Of a stretch of DNA of 64,000 bases, positions 37,210 to 48,744 are shown one piece after another (position 1 is the stretch's first letter; each line of letters begins with the position of its first letter). The notes beneath the pieces are model-generated. The model made no database searches. It saw only the letters and a list, made by a program, of their open reading frames with translations, and had not been told where the DNA came from. The stretch comes from Gyromitra esculenta. Taxonomy: Eukaryota; Ascomycota; Pezizomycetes; Pezizales; Discinaceae. The stretch spans positions 1,364,001-1,428,000 of the forward strand of contig JBCAML010000013.1 of assembly GCA_038503075.1 (NCBI GenBank). The letters run 5' to 3'. Position numbers and translations under genes: made by a program.

Positions 37210-37952
37210 ATTTCTGGGACTGCTGGGAGGATGGAGGATTATAGTTTGTGGATTGTTTTGTTTCAAGACCGGGTTTATTTGTGGTTTATTTGTTTTGCAG
37301 GTGGTGGACCTTTTCGTGTTTTGTTGCTGTAGTCTCGGTTTACATTGTGTTTTTTTTGAAAAATAAATGGCATTCGCATGTCGAACGAAATGGGTGCGCG
37401 CGCGTGAAAAAAAGGGCAACTCCGCTACCGGGGCTTGTTTGCGCGCAGTGTTACAACATGTAGGTACGCGAGTGCAACGCGACTAGAGAACGTGTCCCTC
37501 GAGTGTTTGTCTTTCACGAAGTGGAAGCGTACAACTTAGCGCTCAAACGATGCGTGAACGAGATCAACGAGGCGAGCTAGAGTAACGATATGTGTTTTGC
37601 GGTATGGAAGCGCAGCTAGCGAGCGCTAGAGAGGAACGAATAAACGTGAGTCACGACTACATGTACCTCGAGATATCGAAATAGTTTGAGATTGATACAA
37701 GAGCGGTTATGATATGCTATGATGTATAGAACTACATGTTGTACTTGCGAATGACGCCCTATGATTCCGGACATCGTGGACTACGATAAATCCACATGAA
37801 CATATAGTGCAAATAAGTGTCTAAACTAATCCCCTACGCTCCATCCGCAGAAATAATAGCTAAAGCACCAAGAAGTGTAATAAAAAAAAAAAGCCCGTAT
37901 CGAAACCTAACGCCATTACTACATCCCTATGTATCCACCACTGAACGCGCAA
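37210..37952. other. Intergenic
   Basis: Convergent 3' flanks of the small membrane-protein gene and PEX7. A GCGC-rich patch near 37390-37640 has no coding frame. TACATGTA at 37658-37665. Confidence 0.5.
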
Positions 37953-39106
37953 TCATCTGCTTCCCATAATCCCGCCCACATCCCACACCCACACGCTTTC
38001 GTCCCAACCTGTGCTTGCTGCCCACCCTTCCCCACCAAATAAACACCAGTCGACGCCTGCGCAGAATTCAGTGTGACGATCCATAATACCCAGCATCCGT
38101 CCTCCCTGCATCCCGATCCCTCCTGCCCCCCCCATGCCACTCCCTATACCCATACCGCCGATCCCACGCACCCCCCCCGCGCTGCCGTCACTCCATACCC
38201 TCACAGTCATATCGTAACTCGCACTGACAAGCACATCTCCCCAATGTGGACTCCACGCAATCCTTCGAACGGCGTATTCGTGACCGGCAAGTTCCGTTAC
38301 CGGGTGACTAGGATTCCGCACGTCCCATGTTCGGATCACCTTATCGACGCCAGCAGTCGCCAGCACGTCCGGACGGTATTTGTTCCAGTCGTGCGTCAGC
38401 ACCTCGGCGGGGGTACCGGGAGAAACAGGGATAGATGTTGCTGCGTGCGGGGGGGTTCGAAGGTCGAAGAGACGTAACGTTGAATCGGATGAGACAGCGG
38501 AGAGGAGGGTAGGTGTATGCGGAGAGAACAAGGCAGAGTACGTGCACGAACCTATCGGGAGAGTTTGGATCGAGCGTTGGGATTGAGGAGTCCACTGGGG
38601 CTGTTAGTTTATATTTGGTAATTGTGGCAGTTTGGGGGGTGGGCCCTACAAGCTTAACGGTGCCATCCCAGGAAGAAGTGCAAAACGTGGATTTGTCGAC
38701 AAGGTTCCAGGAGATGGAGAAAACCTCACGTGTGTGTTCTTGCCATGACGCGATGGGGAACTCGGTCAATGTTGTGTCGAATAGCTTTATTGAGCCATCA
38801 CCTGAGGCCACGGCAAGCTGGTTCTCGTGGAGCTCGGAGAAAGCTACATCGAAAAGGGAATCTTGCGTGTCGAACCTGTTTCACGCCCACGCCAGTGTCA
38901 GCAGGGCGGAGTAAGGCGCTGGGGGACGAAGCAAGGAGATACCATTTCTCGGCTACTATACCGGTGGGGGTGAGAGACAGAATATACAGCCGGCCGTTAC
39001 CAACAAGGCCGAAGTTGGCAGAGGCGGCGCAGGCGATGCGGGAGTCGTAGAAGGGAGAATATTTGACGGCATAGCCGTTGAAGCCTTCAGTGCGGTAGTG
39101 GAACAT
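37953..39106 (-). CDS. PEX7: Peroxin-7, PTS2 import receptor (WD40)
   Basis: Three exons on the minus strand (38943-39106, 38650-38875, 37953-38594) give 343 residues. The start MFHYRTEGFNGYAVKYSPF and the following SRIACAASANFGLVGNG are the characteristic N-terminus of fungal PEX7. WD blades follow: VASGDGSIKLFD, HTREVFSISWN, CTSSWDGTVKLWTP, SSDSTLRLFDLR, ATAGVDKVIRTWDVR, ELAGHEYAVRRIAWSPH, SASYDMTVRVWS, and a closing WDESVWVWDV. The protein binds PTS2 cargo in the cytosol and delivers it to the peroxisomal docking complex. Splicing 38595-38649 restores KLWTPQS, and splicing 38876-38942 restores EKWFDTQDSLF. A Gly/Met-rich insertion of about 30 residues before the last blade is unusual. The length is normal for the family. 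Confidence 0.92.
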
Positions 39107-39731
39107 GGTGGCGTTTCGTTCCGTGTGAGAAGGGAGCACGGGTGTTTGGGGTGGAGATGTTGGAAATTCTATGTTCCGTATTTCTCTCCTCAGGTTCAGC
39201 TGGTGGGGGTTCGTTTACCCGTCGGGGTGCATATGGCGCGGGTCTTCACGTGTCTGTGCGATTGAATGATTGATTGATTGACTGATTGCGTCAGATGGCG
39301 GGGGATGGCTGAGACAGACAGACAGCAACAAGTGTTGCGGTGAGGAGGATTGAACGGTCCACCTTCAAGCAGAGCGGTGTGGGCAGGGGACGGAAAGCGA
39401 GGGGTTAATCCGCTCAGCCATCATCCCATCCCCGGTTATCCATCTCGCCATTCCCGGGTAGACGGAGTCCACTAAAAACAGCCGAGGTTCGGAAGAGGCT
39501 CTGCGGTCTGCCTCCCACAAGCTACAAGCCTCTTGGCACGCCAGAGCAGAGCCGCATCGCTAGCGCCAACGGTCTTCGGATGAATCATCGCGACATGTGG
39601 CTTCGGCTTCAACGTCAACGTCAACGTCAGCGCCAACGCCAAACATCAACTTTAATTTCACCTTTACCTTCACCTTCACCTTCAACTGCAATTTTGTCTT
39701 TAGCTTTAGCTCGGTATCGCTCCTGAAAATA
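39107..39731. other. Head-to-head promoter region with simple repeats
   Basis: Shared upstream region of PEX7 (left) and the AlkB-like gene (right). Holds an ATTG repeat near 39268-39285, a degenerate tRNA-like stretch near 39341-39428, and hexamer repeats of the types TCAACG and TTCACC (about 39607-39690) in the leader of the right-hand gene. Confidence 0.55.
39341..39428 (-). pseudogene. tRNA-like relic (A and B box)
   Basis: On the minus strand TGGCTGAGCGG resembles a tRNA A box and CGTTCAATCC a B box at plausible spacing, but acceptor, D and T stems do not pair properly. Probably a decayed Ser/Leu-type tRNA. Confidence 0.25.
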
Positions 39732-41340
39732 ATGGCAGAATCATCGCCAGCCAGGAAACGACTCCGGATCACTCCCCCCTTCGAAGAAGAGGAAGAGACC
39801 ACGGACCTCAAACTCGCTCTCCTCTCCTCCCTCCATCCCACAGTTGATGCACCAACGCTCCTCGAGCTCCTCCTCACCTCTAACGGCTCCGTTGCCACTG
39901 CATCCTCCCTCCTCGCAAAAACCCAGCCGCGCAACTCCTCTACAGTATCTCAACAGTCCTCTCTCTCCACTTTCCTGACCACCACTACCACCACCATCCC
40001 AAGGCCACCGAAAAAAGGCCACACTCTCCACCTCTATGCACCACACCACATTGAAGCTCTGACGCCAACAACCCTCCACCCTAGCTTCCTCCCATCCACC
40101 CTCGCCACATCACTCCTCTCCGAGCTCCTGCACGAAAGCAGGACGTTTCCGCCACCACCTGAATTTAATCTCTTCGATCGTCCGGTTGTCAGCCCACACA
40201 CGATGTGTTTCTTCCTCCGCACCCTAGACTCACGCGAGTATTTCTACCAGGGCGGGATATTCCCGGAAACGAGGTTATTCACAAAGTCTATGAGTGAGGC
40301 CACTGCACTCGTGCAAGCGAAAGTCAATGAGGAGATGGGGAAGCGAGAGAGAGCGTATGGCCAACTAAGAGACGGGGAGTGGAAAGTAAACGCTGCGTTT
40401 GTGAATTCCTACAAAGGTGGCGAGGAGAGCGTGGGGTGGCATTCAGATCAGTTGACGTATTTGGGGCCAAAGGCTGTTATTGCGAGTATTAGTTTGGGCT
40501 GTGTTCGGGAGTTTAGGGTTAGGAGGGTTGGGAAGGATGACGGTGAGAAGGAAGGGGTGAAGGAAGGGCAGGGTGAAGGAGCTTATGGGTTGTGGTTGCC
40601 CCATAATAGTTTGTTGGTTATGCATGCTGGTATGCAGGAGGAGTGGAAACATAGGTATCTTCCTATCTTCCCCTCCTCTTCATAATTACTAATTTGCTGG
40701 ATTATCTAGTATCCAACCTGCAAAAGCGGTAGATCTTCACCCGATAGCGGGAAATACACGTATCAACATTACATATCGTTGCTACCGAAAAAGCCTTAAT
40801 CCGGATTTTACGCCACGGTGTACATGTAATGAACCAACGATCCTACGTCCAGTTTTTGGCTCAGGGAGGGTTGATAGCGGGAGCGGAGAGAAGAAAGGAA
40901 AAGAGAAAGATACTGAGAAAGCAAGGGGGAAGTCGAAATATTTTTGGGCCTGTACTCAGGATTATAAAGTTGGCTCGAAAAGTTGCGGATTCTTCAAATG
41001 GGCGGAATTCGACGAGTTTGGGGAGCCGCCGTGGAGTCCGGAGTTCAAGGGAGGAGAAAGTAAGAAGAGTGAGAAGGATAAAGAAAGTCAAGGGAGTAAG
41101 CCGAATCAAGATGTAGGAGAGGAAGAGTGGGAGAAATTGCCGGAGGACTTGGGTGTGGTTGGAGATACTGCTAGTAGAAGCTGTGAACAGGATGGATGGT
41201 CGGATGAGACTGTGGAAGGGAGCGTGAGAAGCGCGGATATAGAAGAGTGGGAGGAAGTTGGGAAAGATAGTGTTGATGCGCAGGAGTGGGAAGAAGAGGG
41301 CTTTGGGGCACGGGATGTTGGAGAGAGGAGTCATTTGTGA
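39732..41340 (+). CDS. AlkB-like 2OG-Fe(II) dioxygenase with GRF zinc finger
   Basis: Two exons (39732-40654 and 40710-41340) encode 517 residues. The N-terminus has a CUE-like helical segment (LALLSSLHPTVDAPTLLELL). Then comes the AlkB-type domain: GKTLHLY-like GHTLHLYAPH, LFDRPVVSPHTMCFF, FVNSYKGGEESVGWHSDQ with iron ligands H237/D239, SLGCVREFRVRR, H298 in LLVMHAGMQEEW, and NTRINITYR for 2-oxoglutarate binding. After the 55-nt intron comes a GRF zinc finger (CTC near its start, WACTQ and SCGFFKWAEF), then an acidic Glu/Trp-rich tail. This CUE-AlkB-GRF order is known for fungal DNA or RNA repair dioxygenases acting in the nucleus. I use the ATG at 39732 (MAESSPARKRLRI); the frame is open upstream, but only through simple repeats. 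Confidence 0.88.
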
Positions 41341-41858
41341 ATTAAGTGATACCTTTTGATCACATGGAGTTTATGTTTAATTACTTTATTGGGCATGACT
41401 GTATGTTATTATCATCAATTGGGTACTGATTCAAGTATTGAGAAACTGTGTTGGGCAGAGAGTTTTTTTTGGGGGTGCTGGGAATGTTTACTGGTGTTCG
41501 TTAGACAGATTCTGATTGAATATTCTCTGGATATATGTACTTCATTGGTATACCTTGACCTGTCGATTTGATTAGGATTCTAAGCATGACTGGATTCGAT
41601 AGCTATGGTCCGACGAATCCCTAGAAAAAAATATTCGGCACAATTCATTATGTAATTCACCCATAACCATATGGCACCGATCTATCCTTCGCAGAGTTTA
41701 GCTGGTCACAGCTTCTAAATAATGTGTACTTCAGGCTAAGTAATACTTCAGCTAGGTGGATAGTATAGAACGCGAATATTTGATCACACTTGCTGCATTT
41801 TTTGGAACGGCCTGGGAAGACAAATCCTCACTTGATACCGAAATTAAAACCAATAAAG
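41341..41858. other. Intergenic
   Basis: 3' flank of the AlkB-like gene and promoter of the F-box/ankyrin gene. Nothing else seen. Confidence 0.5.
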
Positions 41859-42452
41859 ATGGAAACAGAGGCCACAGTAATGCCTCTACTTTGCCTCCCG
41901 AACGAACTTCTTTTGCTCATTGCATCCGACTTGGGTATCAGGGATCTCACCTCGGTCGTTATAACTAGTCGCCATCTGTCAAATCTCATGACTCCCTGCC
42001 TCAATGAATTTGCGATCAAAGACAACAAGGCCCTCAACTGGGCAGTTTTGAATGATCGCGAGGACATGGTAAAACGATTCTTGGAACTCGGCGCCCCGGT
42101 AGACGCCACGGACAACGACAACGAAACCGCACTCCACAAAGCTGTCACAAGAGGGAATGTATCCATTGTGCAACTACTCCTAGAAAACGACGCTTCACTC
42201 GAGATTGAGACCATAAGCTACAAAGAAACACCGCTTCTTAGAGCCGCCGCGGGCTTGTCAGAGACTGTTGTTAGGCTGCTGGTGGAAAAGGGGGCTGATG
42301 TCAATGCTGAGAATTTGGACCTGCGGCCAGTGCTCTCAGTGGTGCGTGCGTGGCGGGGACATTTAAGACGTGCCGAGGGGTGGGAAGAGCGTGTTGAGGA
42401 GCTACTGTTGAAGTATGGGGCAAATCGAAGTCGGGCTAGGTACTATCTTTAA
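41859..42452 (+). CDS. F-box-like / ankyrin repeat protein
   Basis: Single exon, 197 residues from the ATG at 41859; the open frame further upstream lacks protein character. Residues about 8-48 (LCLPNELLLLIASDLGIRDL, then SRHLSNLMTPCL) form an F-box-like motif that would bind SKP1. Ankyrin repeats follow: ALNWAVLNDREDMVKRFLEL, ETALHKAVTRGNVSIVQLLL, ETPLLRAAAGLSETVVRLLV and a C-terminal partial unit. Short F-box/ankyrin proteins are common in Pezizomycotina and are presumed substrate adaptors of SCF ubiquitin ligases. The substrate is unknown. No intron needed. Confidence 0.75.
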   Translation: METEATVMPLLCLPNELLLLIASDLGIRDLTSVVITSRHLSNLMTPCLNEFAIKDNKALNWAVLNDREDMVKRFLELGAPVDATDNDNETALHKAVTRGNVSIVQLLLENDASLEIETISYKETPLLRAAAGLSETVVRLLVEKGADVNAENLDLRPVLSVVRAWRGHLRRAEGWEERVEELLLKYGANRSRARYYL

Positions 42453-43256
42453 GTTTCCGTATGGGAAAGGAAAGGAAGTAGGGGTCAGAAAGTCTCACGG
42501 GTTGTTATCTGGAGATAATAGCCAAGATATACCCGGATAGATGGAGGGAATAATTCAATTTAATTAAATAGCAAGAATGTAGCTCAGCTGCTCGAAGGTC
42601 GGGAGGTAATGGTCGAGAGCTAATGTAGAGTAAAGGTTTGCTAACTCTCTGTCGTGAAGGGATGTGATATATTAGTTAACCATTATGTATAACTATGGCT
42701 TTGTAGGATGTATTTAGATTTGGCGACGGATAGTGTGATATTATGGCTCCTGGTTGTTCGCATTTATCTCCCGCCTACGGTGGCCGAGCGGGTTTATTTC
42801 TTAATCCGTATGAGTGATAGTAATCGAAATTTATATCACCATCCTCGCAACTATTAGCGCAAACAGCTCCGCATTCAACGTGTGTAGTCACTATGCCATG
42901 AAGTTTATTCTAAGGTTATATCGTACACCAGCAAACTAACCCTCTCAAATGGGGGCCAAGGTTTACACTTGTTCATTGGCCACTTTGCAATTAACTAGGC
43001 TGTTACTCTGCGTTGAGTTACCGCCACATAGGGGGGGTCAGCATTTGTCACTGGTATAAGGGACACGAAAAGCTGAAATGAGAAAATTAGTTTTTATTTT
43101 TCTATGTTGAGTCGTATTCTTTTTCTATGGCTGTCTGCCGAAGTTGGCTCGTTAGTGATACCAGATTTATTTTTGTGATTCTGAAACAAAAATGGGTTCG
43201 GCATCTACCGCTGTCCTCAAAAGTCTCTTTATAGAAAGGAGAAATTTGTTAGAAGT
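42453..43256. other. Intergenic
   Basis: No gene seen. A tRNA-A-box-like GGTGGCCGAGCGG near 42779 has no partner B box. Confidence 0.5.
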
Positions 43257-43375
43257 GTGTTCGGTCATAGAACGATGAGAATGAGCCATCCCGTCCGCTC
43301 TGGCATATCCAAGCATCGTATCGCCTGGTTAGTACTGCAGTGGGTGACCATGTGGGAATCCCAGGTACTGAACTC
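43257..43375 (+). rRNA. 5S ribosomal RNA
   Basis: 119 nt, normal 5S length. Terminal helix GTGTTCGGT pairs with ACTGAACTC (eight of nine). Conserved 5S blocks are present in order: GGTCATAG, CCATCCCGTCCGCTCTGGC, CCAAGCATCGTATCGCCTGG (box A region) and TAGTACTGCAGTGGGTGACC (box C), then GGGAATCCCAGG. A seven-T Pol III stop follows. A lone 5S gene fits the dispersed 5S organisation of many filamentous ascomycetes. Confidence 0.85.
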
Positions 43376-43916
43376 AACTATTAAATTTTTTTGTTACCCT
43401 CTCTCAGCCCCGTTAATTGATGGGACGAGGCGAGATGAGCCCCGGGCAGAGACAACACTCTATAACAGCCGGGTTACCCTTCAGCCTGCATCGCACAAGC
43501 TCGCAAGTTAGTACTTCGTATTATATTTATACCCAATAACGACATTTCTGGATGGAAATTTAGAGCGTTTTTGTAGTCTGATAGATAGGCAGCTAAATAA
43601 CTCCATTCTTTGGAGCCTATTGGAGAATTCAAAATGCTCTAAGATAGACTCAAAGGAATCTGACCAATCGTTTTTTTTTTTTTTGAAATAAACAGTGCTA
43701 TGCGCAAAAAATGAATTTTATCATTTTGTACGTATTTGATTTCCTAAAGCGCAAGAGGTGTGAGAATCCGAGTTCTGAGAGGTTCGAGCTCTAGAGTTGA
43801 CCTTTGCACCGGCTCAAGTTAGATCTAGCGAAGTTATGAGATACGTTAAACATTAGCGAGCTTACATCCTCGCCCAATTCCCGCTGTTCGTTATCAGGGT
43901 GAAACCATAACTCCAT
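43376..43916. other. Intergenic
   Basis: A T-run of 14 at 43671-43684 and no gene. Confidence 0.5.
43386..43392 (+). terminator. Pol III T-run after 5S rRNA
   Basis: Seven T residues beginning 11 nt after the 5S gene end. Confidence 0.7.
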
Positions 43917-45101
43917 CTACAGTTCTTCCAGGGTTGAGGATTTGACGATTGAAGATAGGGAAGATTTATCTTCTCTAGTGTTCATAGCCAGTTTCCGCAG
44001 AGCTTGGGAATGCGACATTAGGGAATCCACAAGACCAGCCGAAGATTCTCTAACAGATACAAAACTGACAACAGTTAATGAGAGTTCTTCGAAGTCTCTT
44101 AGCCCTTTAACCAACCGAAGCACTTTCGCCTGATGCAGTTTATCGTAGCGATCGTTGAAAAGTAATACCTTAAGTTTGGAGAGGGCTCCACACTGTACTT
44201 TCTAGAGCTCCCGGAATTGCATTTTCATCAACTGCATAGAGTCTGCATCTGTGCAATTGAAGACTAAATTCATGCTGCTTCGCAAATTTATTATTTTCGA
44301 GATGAATGCAGCTGGTGATCTGTATTGATATGATATGGATCGGAGATTTCAAGTACTGGAGGCTGAATACAGCCTGGCATCAGGAGGAAATCCTGCGAGA
44401 CTGATCTTCGAGCTTGGGAGGGTAAACCGACGCATAGCTCCCTCTGTTATTCGAAGAAGCTTGATATTTGGAGAAAAGTAGAGCATTGACCAAAGACAGT
44501 TAACCTCTTTACCAACCGGTGATGGGCATCTGATAGCAAGTTCTGTCAAGCCGCCACCTTCTGCTTCTTCCACCCTTCCACCCGATGGGAAGTAGTAAGT
44601 CGGTTCGTCGTTGTCCCTTTCGAACTCAAGGTTCACACCTCTCAGTCTATGTGTTGTGAAAAGCGTTTCGATTACCTTAGGGTCCGGGAACCGGCTTTTT
44701 AGCCGCCAACTAGACAAATATTAATTCCTTATAACGAAATTTATGGAAGTTCGTACTTAAAAATCCGGAGCTTCGACATTTTCTTTAGAGCCGTCACGAT
44801 TCTTGGGTATATACCTCTCATTATCTCTAGATAATCCTTCGGATATCAGTGCCTAAATGCATCCATCGTATTCCATCCCGCCTACTGTGAAGGTTTCGAC
44901 ATAACCCCCCAATCCCATGTCCTTTCCGCGGCCGTCTAAGGCCGCGATTGATGTAGAGATCTCTTTCTTATCCGGAAAGTATAAGCTAAGATAGAAGTCA
45001 TTGTAAAGAAGGGGCACCACAATTGAACTGAATCTCCATGAACAGCGACTGGTTTGTGCTAAATCGGTTGATGATTCCAACCGGAGAAAACTATCGCGCA
45101 A
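43917..45101 (-). pseudogene. Eroded F-box/LRR-like gene
   Basis: Minus-strand pieces read as a fungal F-box/LRR-type protein. 45101-44853 has SSIVVPLLYNDFYLSLYF, typical after an F-box. About 44835-44740 has RIVTALKKMSKLRIFKYEL in another frame. 44717-44349 includes LTELAIRCPSPVG, and 44123-43917 has LRKLAMNTREDKSSL and STLEEL. Stops and frame changes between them are only partly explained by introns, and the N-terminal F-box itself is weak. It could be a functional multi-exon gene with introns I cannot resolve, but a relic is more likely. Confidence 0.5.
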
Positions 45102-48100
45102 TATCTATGGATGCAGCACCTATAGGTATTTCCCGGCTCGCCTCAACTAGAAACTTGACATAATGTGTTTACGAGCAAAAACGGAGTCCTATAAAGACAC
45201 GTTGAGCGGCTGGATGCTCTGGAGGCACTTGATATAGGGAGTTTTGATCGGCTGGCGGAGAAGACTGAACGGTGGATAAGAGCTAGGACTACTTGGCAAG
45301 GACTTGGCAAAGGCTTCTGAGAAGGCGCAGGACAATTAGGAGGATACAAGAGGATAGGAAAGCTACAAAAAAACTGAGAAAACTAGTGCCCTATATTCGT
45401 CGTCCTAGAAAATTTCTCAATAGTTCTATATCAAGCCCTGACCCCGCCATTTAACTATAGCTCTCTGTACAAGTTGAGGGGTAGAGTCTGGTTCTTCAGT
45501 AAGCCTAACTAGGCTTATAGATAGCAACGGGTACAGCCCACCAAACCAGCCCGCGCCTACCACGTAAACCAATAGATAAGTTATTTTTATTTCCAGGATG
45601 AGGGAAGCTTCTCGGTTTTTTGCTTATTTCATTTCTTACTTACCGCTGTCAATTTTGGCTTTAGGGGCTGGAGCTTGTTGCTATAGCTACGCACTCAGGC
45701 TCCCGAAGAACCAGACCTTATTCCCTAACTAGCATATACGGATGTGGAGGAAAGTCTGGTGAACGTGGCAGTGCAGTCCTTCCATTGAGAGATTTACAGT
45801 TGTTTAAACTTCCCCAGCTCTATCAAATAATCCAGGCCCACATTATCTATACAGCATTCTCCACCAAGCTTCGCTAGTGTCGCGCGGGTTGAGACAGGAA
45901 AATAGATATCTCTTGTCGTACCACCACGTTCACCAGATTTAGCCCTACACCGTACACGTATCTTGGCGTTGACCAATGCACGCATGTACTCTACTACTCT
46001 GCAGCCACCTCTCGATATAAGCATCCTTGACTCGAAATAAGAGTGTTCTTGCTATAGGCATATAGTCTGACGGGCTCATTTGCGCTTGCGCATATAAGCT
46101 TACCTTGGTCCGAGCATAACCTCGATACGAGCATATGTTTTTTTGGTCCCGAGCTAGGCTTATGTAGAGAGTTAACTGTATATGTTTGGCGAATCCTAGC
46201 GTTCGAATAGCTACCTTGCTTATATTATTCGCGGCCGGCGTGCCACGCTATAGTAACGGAGAACAATCTACTTCAATCGATTGGTAAATAGCATGTCGCG
46301 GCTCTGCAGAAATGACTTGGATAAAAACAGCAGTAATACGCAACTCTGGGCGTTAGAGTGAAATGAGAAGTAGAGATTAATAAAATATATAGAAATTCAA
46401 AGCAATTGGTATTGTAGTCCTACGAACCGCGTGTATTGAGAATCGTACGTTCTAGCATTTAGAATCGGGCGGATTTATCGCGCGCGCAAGGCTTAATGTA
46501 GACCACGACATTTGATCCGCTATAACTTCATCCACAGTCAGCCAAATTGCTCAGGAAAAGACACAAGAACTACAATCATACTAAAAAAGCTCTCTATTTT
46601 TTTTAATACAGGATTTAGCAAGGTGTGGCTGTATTGGAATAAAACTCAGATTTGGCTGTAAAAAGTGCAAAATAGAGCGTTCTGACAAATACCGATGAGG
46701 TGACTGTATATACGCACAATCCGTCATCACGTTTTCTATTTTTTGGTAGCAAATTTAGGGACTGCTATCCGGAGAGAGCATATACAATAAGGCTTTGAAT
46801 TAGAAGCAGTGATGGCAGATATATGGACTAAAAGATTATCTGCAGATTTTTGTGATTGGTTTGGCATGATCGGTCAGGCAAAGGCATTCTACAGTGAGAT
46901 ATGATTGGTCTACATTTATCCGTGCGCGCTCCATATTACAATCGCATCGGTATCTCATTTGAGCTGTTGCTATCTTGCTATCTTTAAGCGCCCAAAGCCT
47001 ACAGTTTCTTGAATTTGATATTATTTTGGGAGCCGCGATACTGTTCCGGATCTGAGAGACTGGTGAAGTGGCGAATCCTTGCCTAAACTGACTATTACAA
47101 ATATCCTATTATGAAGTAGCAAGTATTCGCATGTCTCAGTTCATCTTGTCATGACTCATGAGTTGTCATTGAACTAAGCTGTAAGACCACTAGAGAAAAA
47201 ACAAATCGAGCCGTTCTTGACAACAAAAATATAGATTTGTCTCGGAAAGGGGCTTCTACTTATGAAATTGCTTTGGAATCTTTAGCTAACATAGTCATCG
47301 CTCTATTATATTTGCACAACTGGAAAAAGATAACATCCGAAACTCATAATTGGGAACAAACTACTTTTCTCCTGAGCTCATATGTGCATAGTGTAACAAT
47401 TATAGCGATGGGTGCATGCAAAGAGTCATGCAATTGATCCTGTTAGTCCCTATACGTACTCTTCTAGAACTCCAGCCTAGACGTAATCGAGTGATAATTC
47501 ATGCTAATTGAAACTCATTCAAAACAGACCATTTCATCGGGTCATGGAACCAATATCGTGTATGAGTAGTACAAAGAAGTAGAGGCTTGAAAGGATATAT
47601 CTGGAGGGGCATTGAAGCGGAGTTTAAGATTTATCGAAAGTTTGATGAAGCTAAAAAATAATTCCGGGCCGCTCTGCGTATATCTGATTATTAAGTGCGT
47701 ATGTTTTGGAACGTTATATTGCCGTATTTTCATGGGTTCTATTTCGCCAAAACGATAAGTTCCTGTATATTGTAGGGTATTCAAGTATTTTTATTGTATT
47801 TTGTGGGGCTTTTGAAGTTTTACTGAGCGGGTTGACTGATTGCGAGTGTCTGAATAACGGCCGAAGGTCTGGCCTGGATTTCAGCGCACAATCTGAATTG
47901 TGAGATTGCCAGGTAAAGACATCTTACTCACTCTTGTCCTTAGATAATTGTTGGCGCAGGAGGGGCGCTGCTCTAGCACATATTATCCGATTTATAAAAG
48001 GGATATATCAATCTACATAGTCTTATCCGGGGCTCCTAGGCGACCCCGCGGCCCGCGGCCGGCCACGTAAGCCTTGGAGTAACTAACGTAGCGACCAAAT

Positions 48101-48744
48101 GACTACATGTATCTATGAAGAGAACCTCCTTTATTCTCTAAGACGCAATATAGAAGCAAACTTATAGATGTGTTGTCAATTCGGGTACCTTATCAGACGG
48201 ACATGCGTGTTTGGTTTTGTAGGTCACGGGGCACGACTTGGTCAGCACCCCTTTCTTCCAACTCTATCCCCCGCTGAAATTCGCCATCTTCATTGCATAT
48301 AACCTCTTTTGTTGAACTGGGCGGCCCGTCTGTACACCAATAATTATTGTTATCATTCTTAGGATACGGTCTATTTGTATCACCTTCTTTTATATAAATT
48401 ACCTCCTTTCCAGCGGACTACAGTAGCAGGAATTATCTCTTTCTCTAGCCTACCGAGAGAGAGATCCCTCTAAATCGACATCTTTGCGGCGGAAAAAACT
48501 TTCCGCCGGATTTGCCGCTGTGAGTGCTATCTAAAACAACAACTAGTGTTATCTTAAGCTTGGGTCCGCTGAATTTCTGCTCATCTAGCATCGCCTGACA
48601 TTATCATTTTCCCTTTTGAGATATATTTTGGCTTGCATTCTAAATAAACGTGAGTACATCCACAGAGCTTTTTGTACCATCCCTTTTGATAGCGTGGATT
48701 ACTCTCAGGGATTGCCTACTCTTGGGATAGACGTTACTTTCGCG
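45102..48744. other. AT-rich gene-free stretch
   Basis: No convincing gene. Contains TACATGTA at 48104-48111, a GC-rich patch near 48040-48065, and the CGG/CCG hairpin at 48487-48508, listed separately. Confidence 0.5.
48487..48508. promoter_or_regulatory. Perfect CGG..CCG inverted repeat upstream of the 48745 gene
   Basis: CGGCGGAAA (48487-48495) is separated by four bases from its exact reverse complement TTTCCGCCG (48500-48508). It lies 237 bp before the start codon. Inverted CGG triplets are the usual target of fungal Zn2Cys6 regulators, so a binding site is possible; a transcript hairpin is the alternative. Confidence 0.4.

Noticed and set aside
38520..38660. Apparent frameshift in PEX7
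   Set aside because: Explained by a normal 55-nt intron (38595-38649) with CTAAC branch and CAG acceptor that restores the WD blade.
42770..42830. tRNA-like GGTGGCCGAGCGG motif
   Set aside because: No anticodon arm, T arm or B box downstream.
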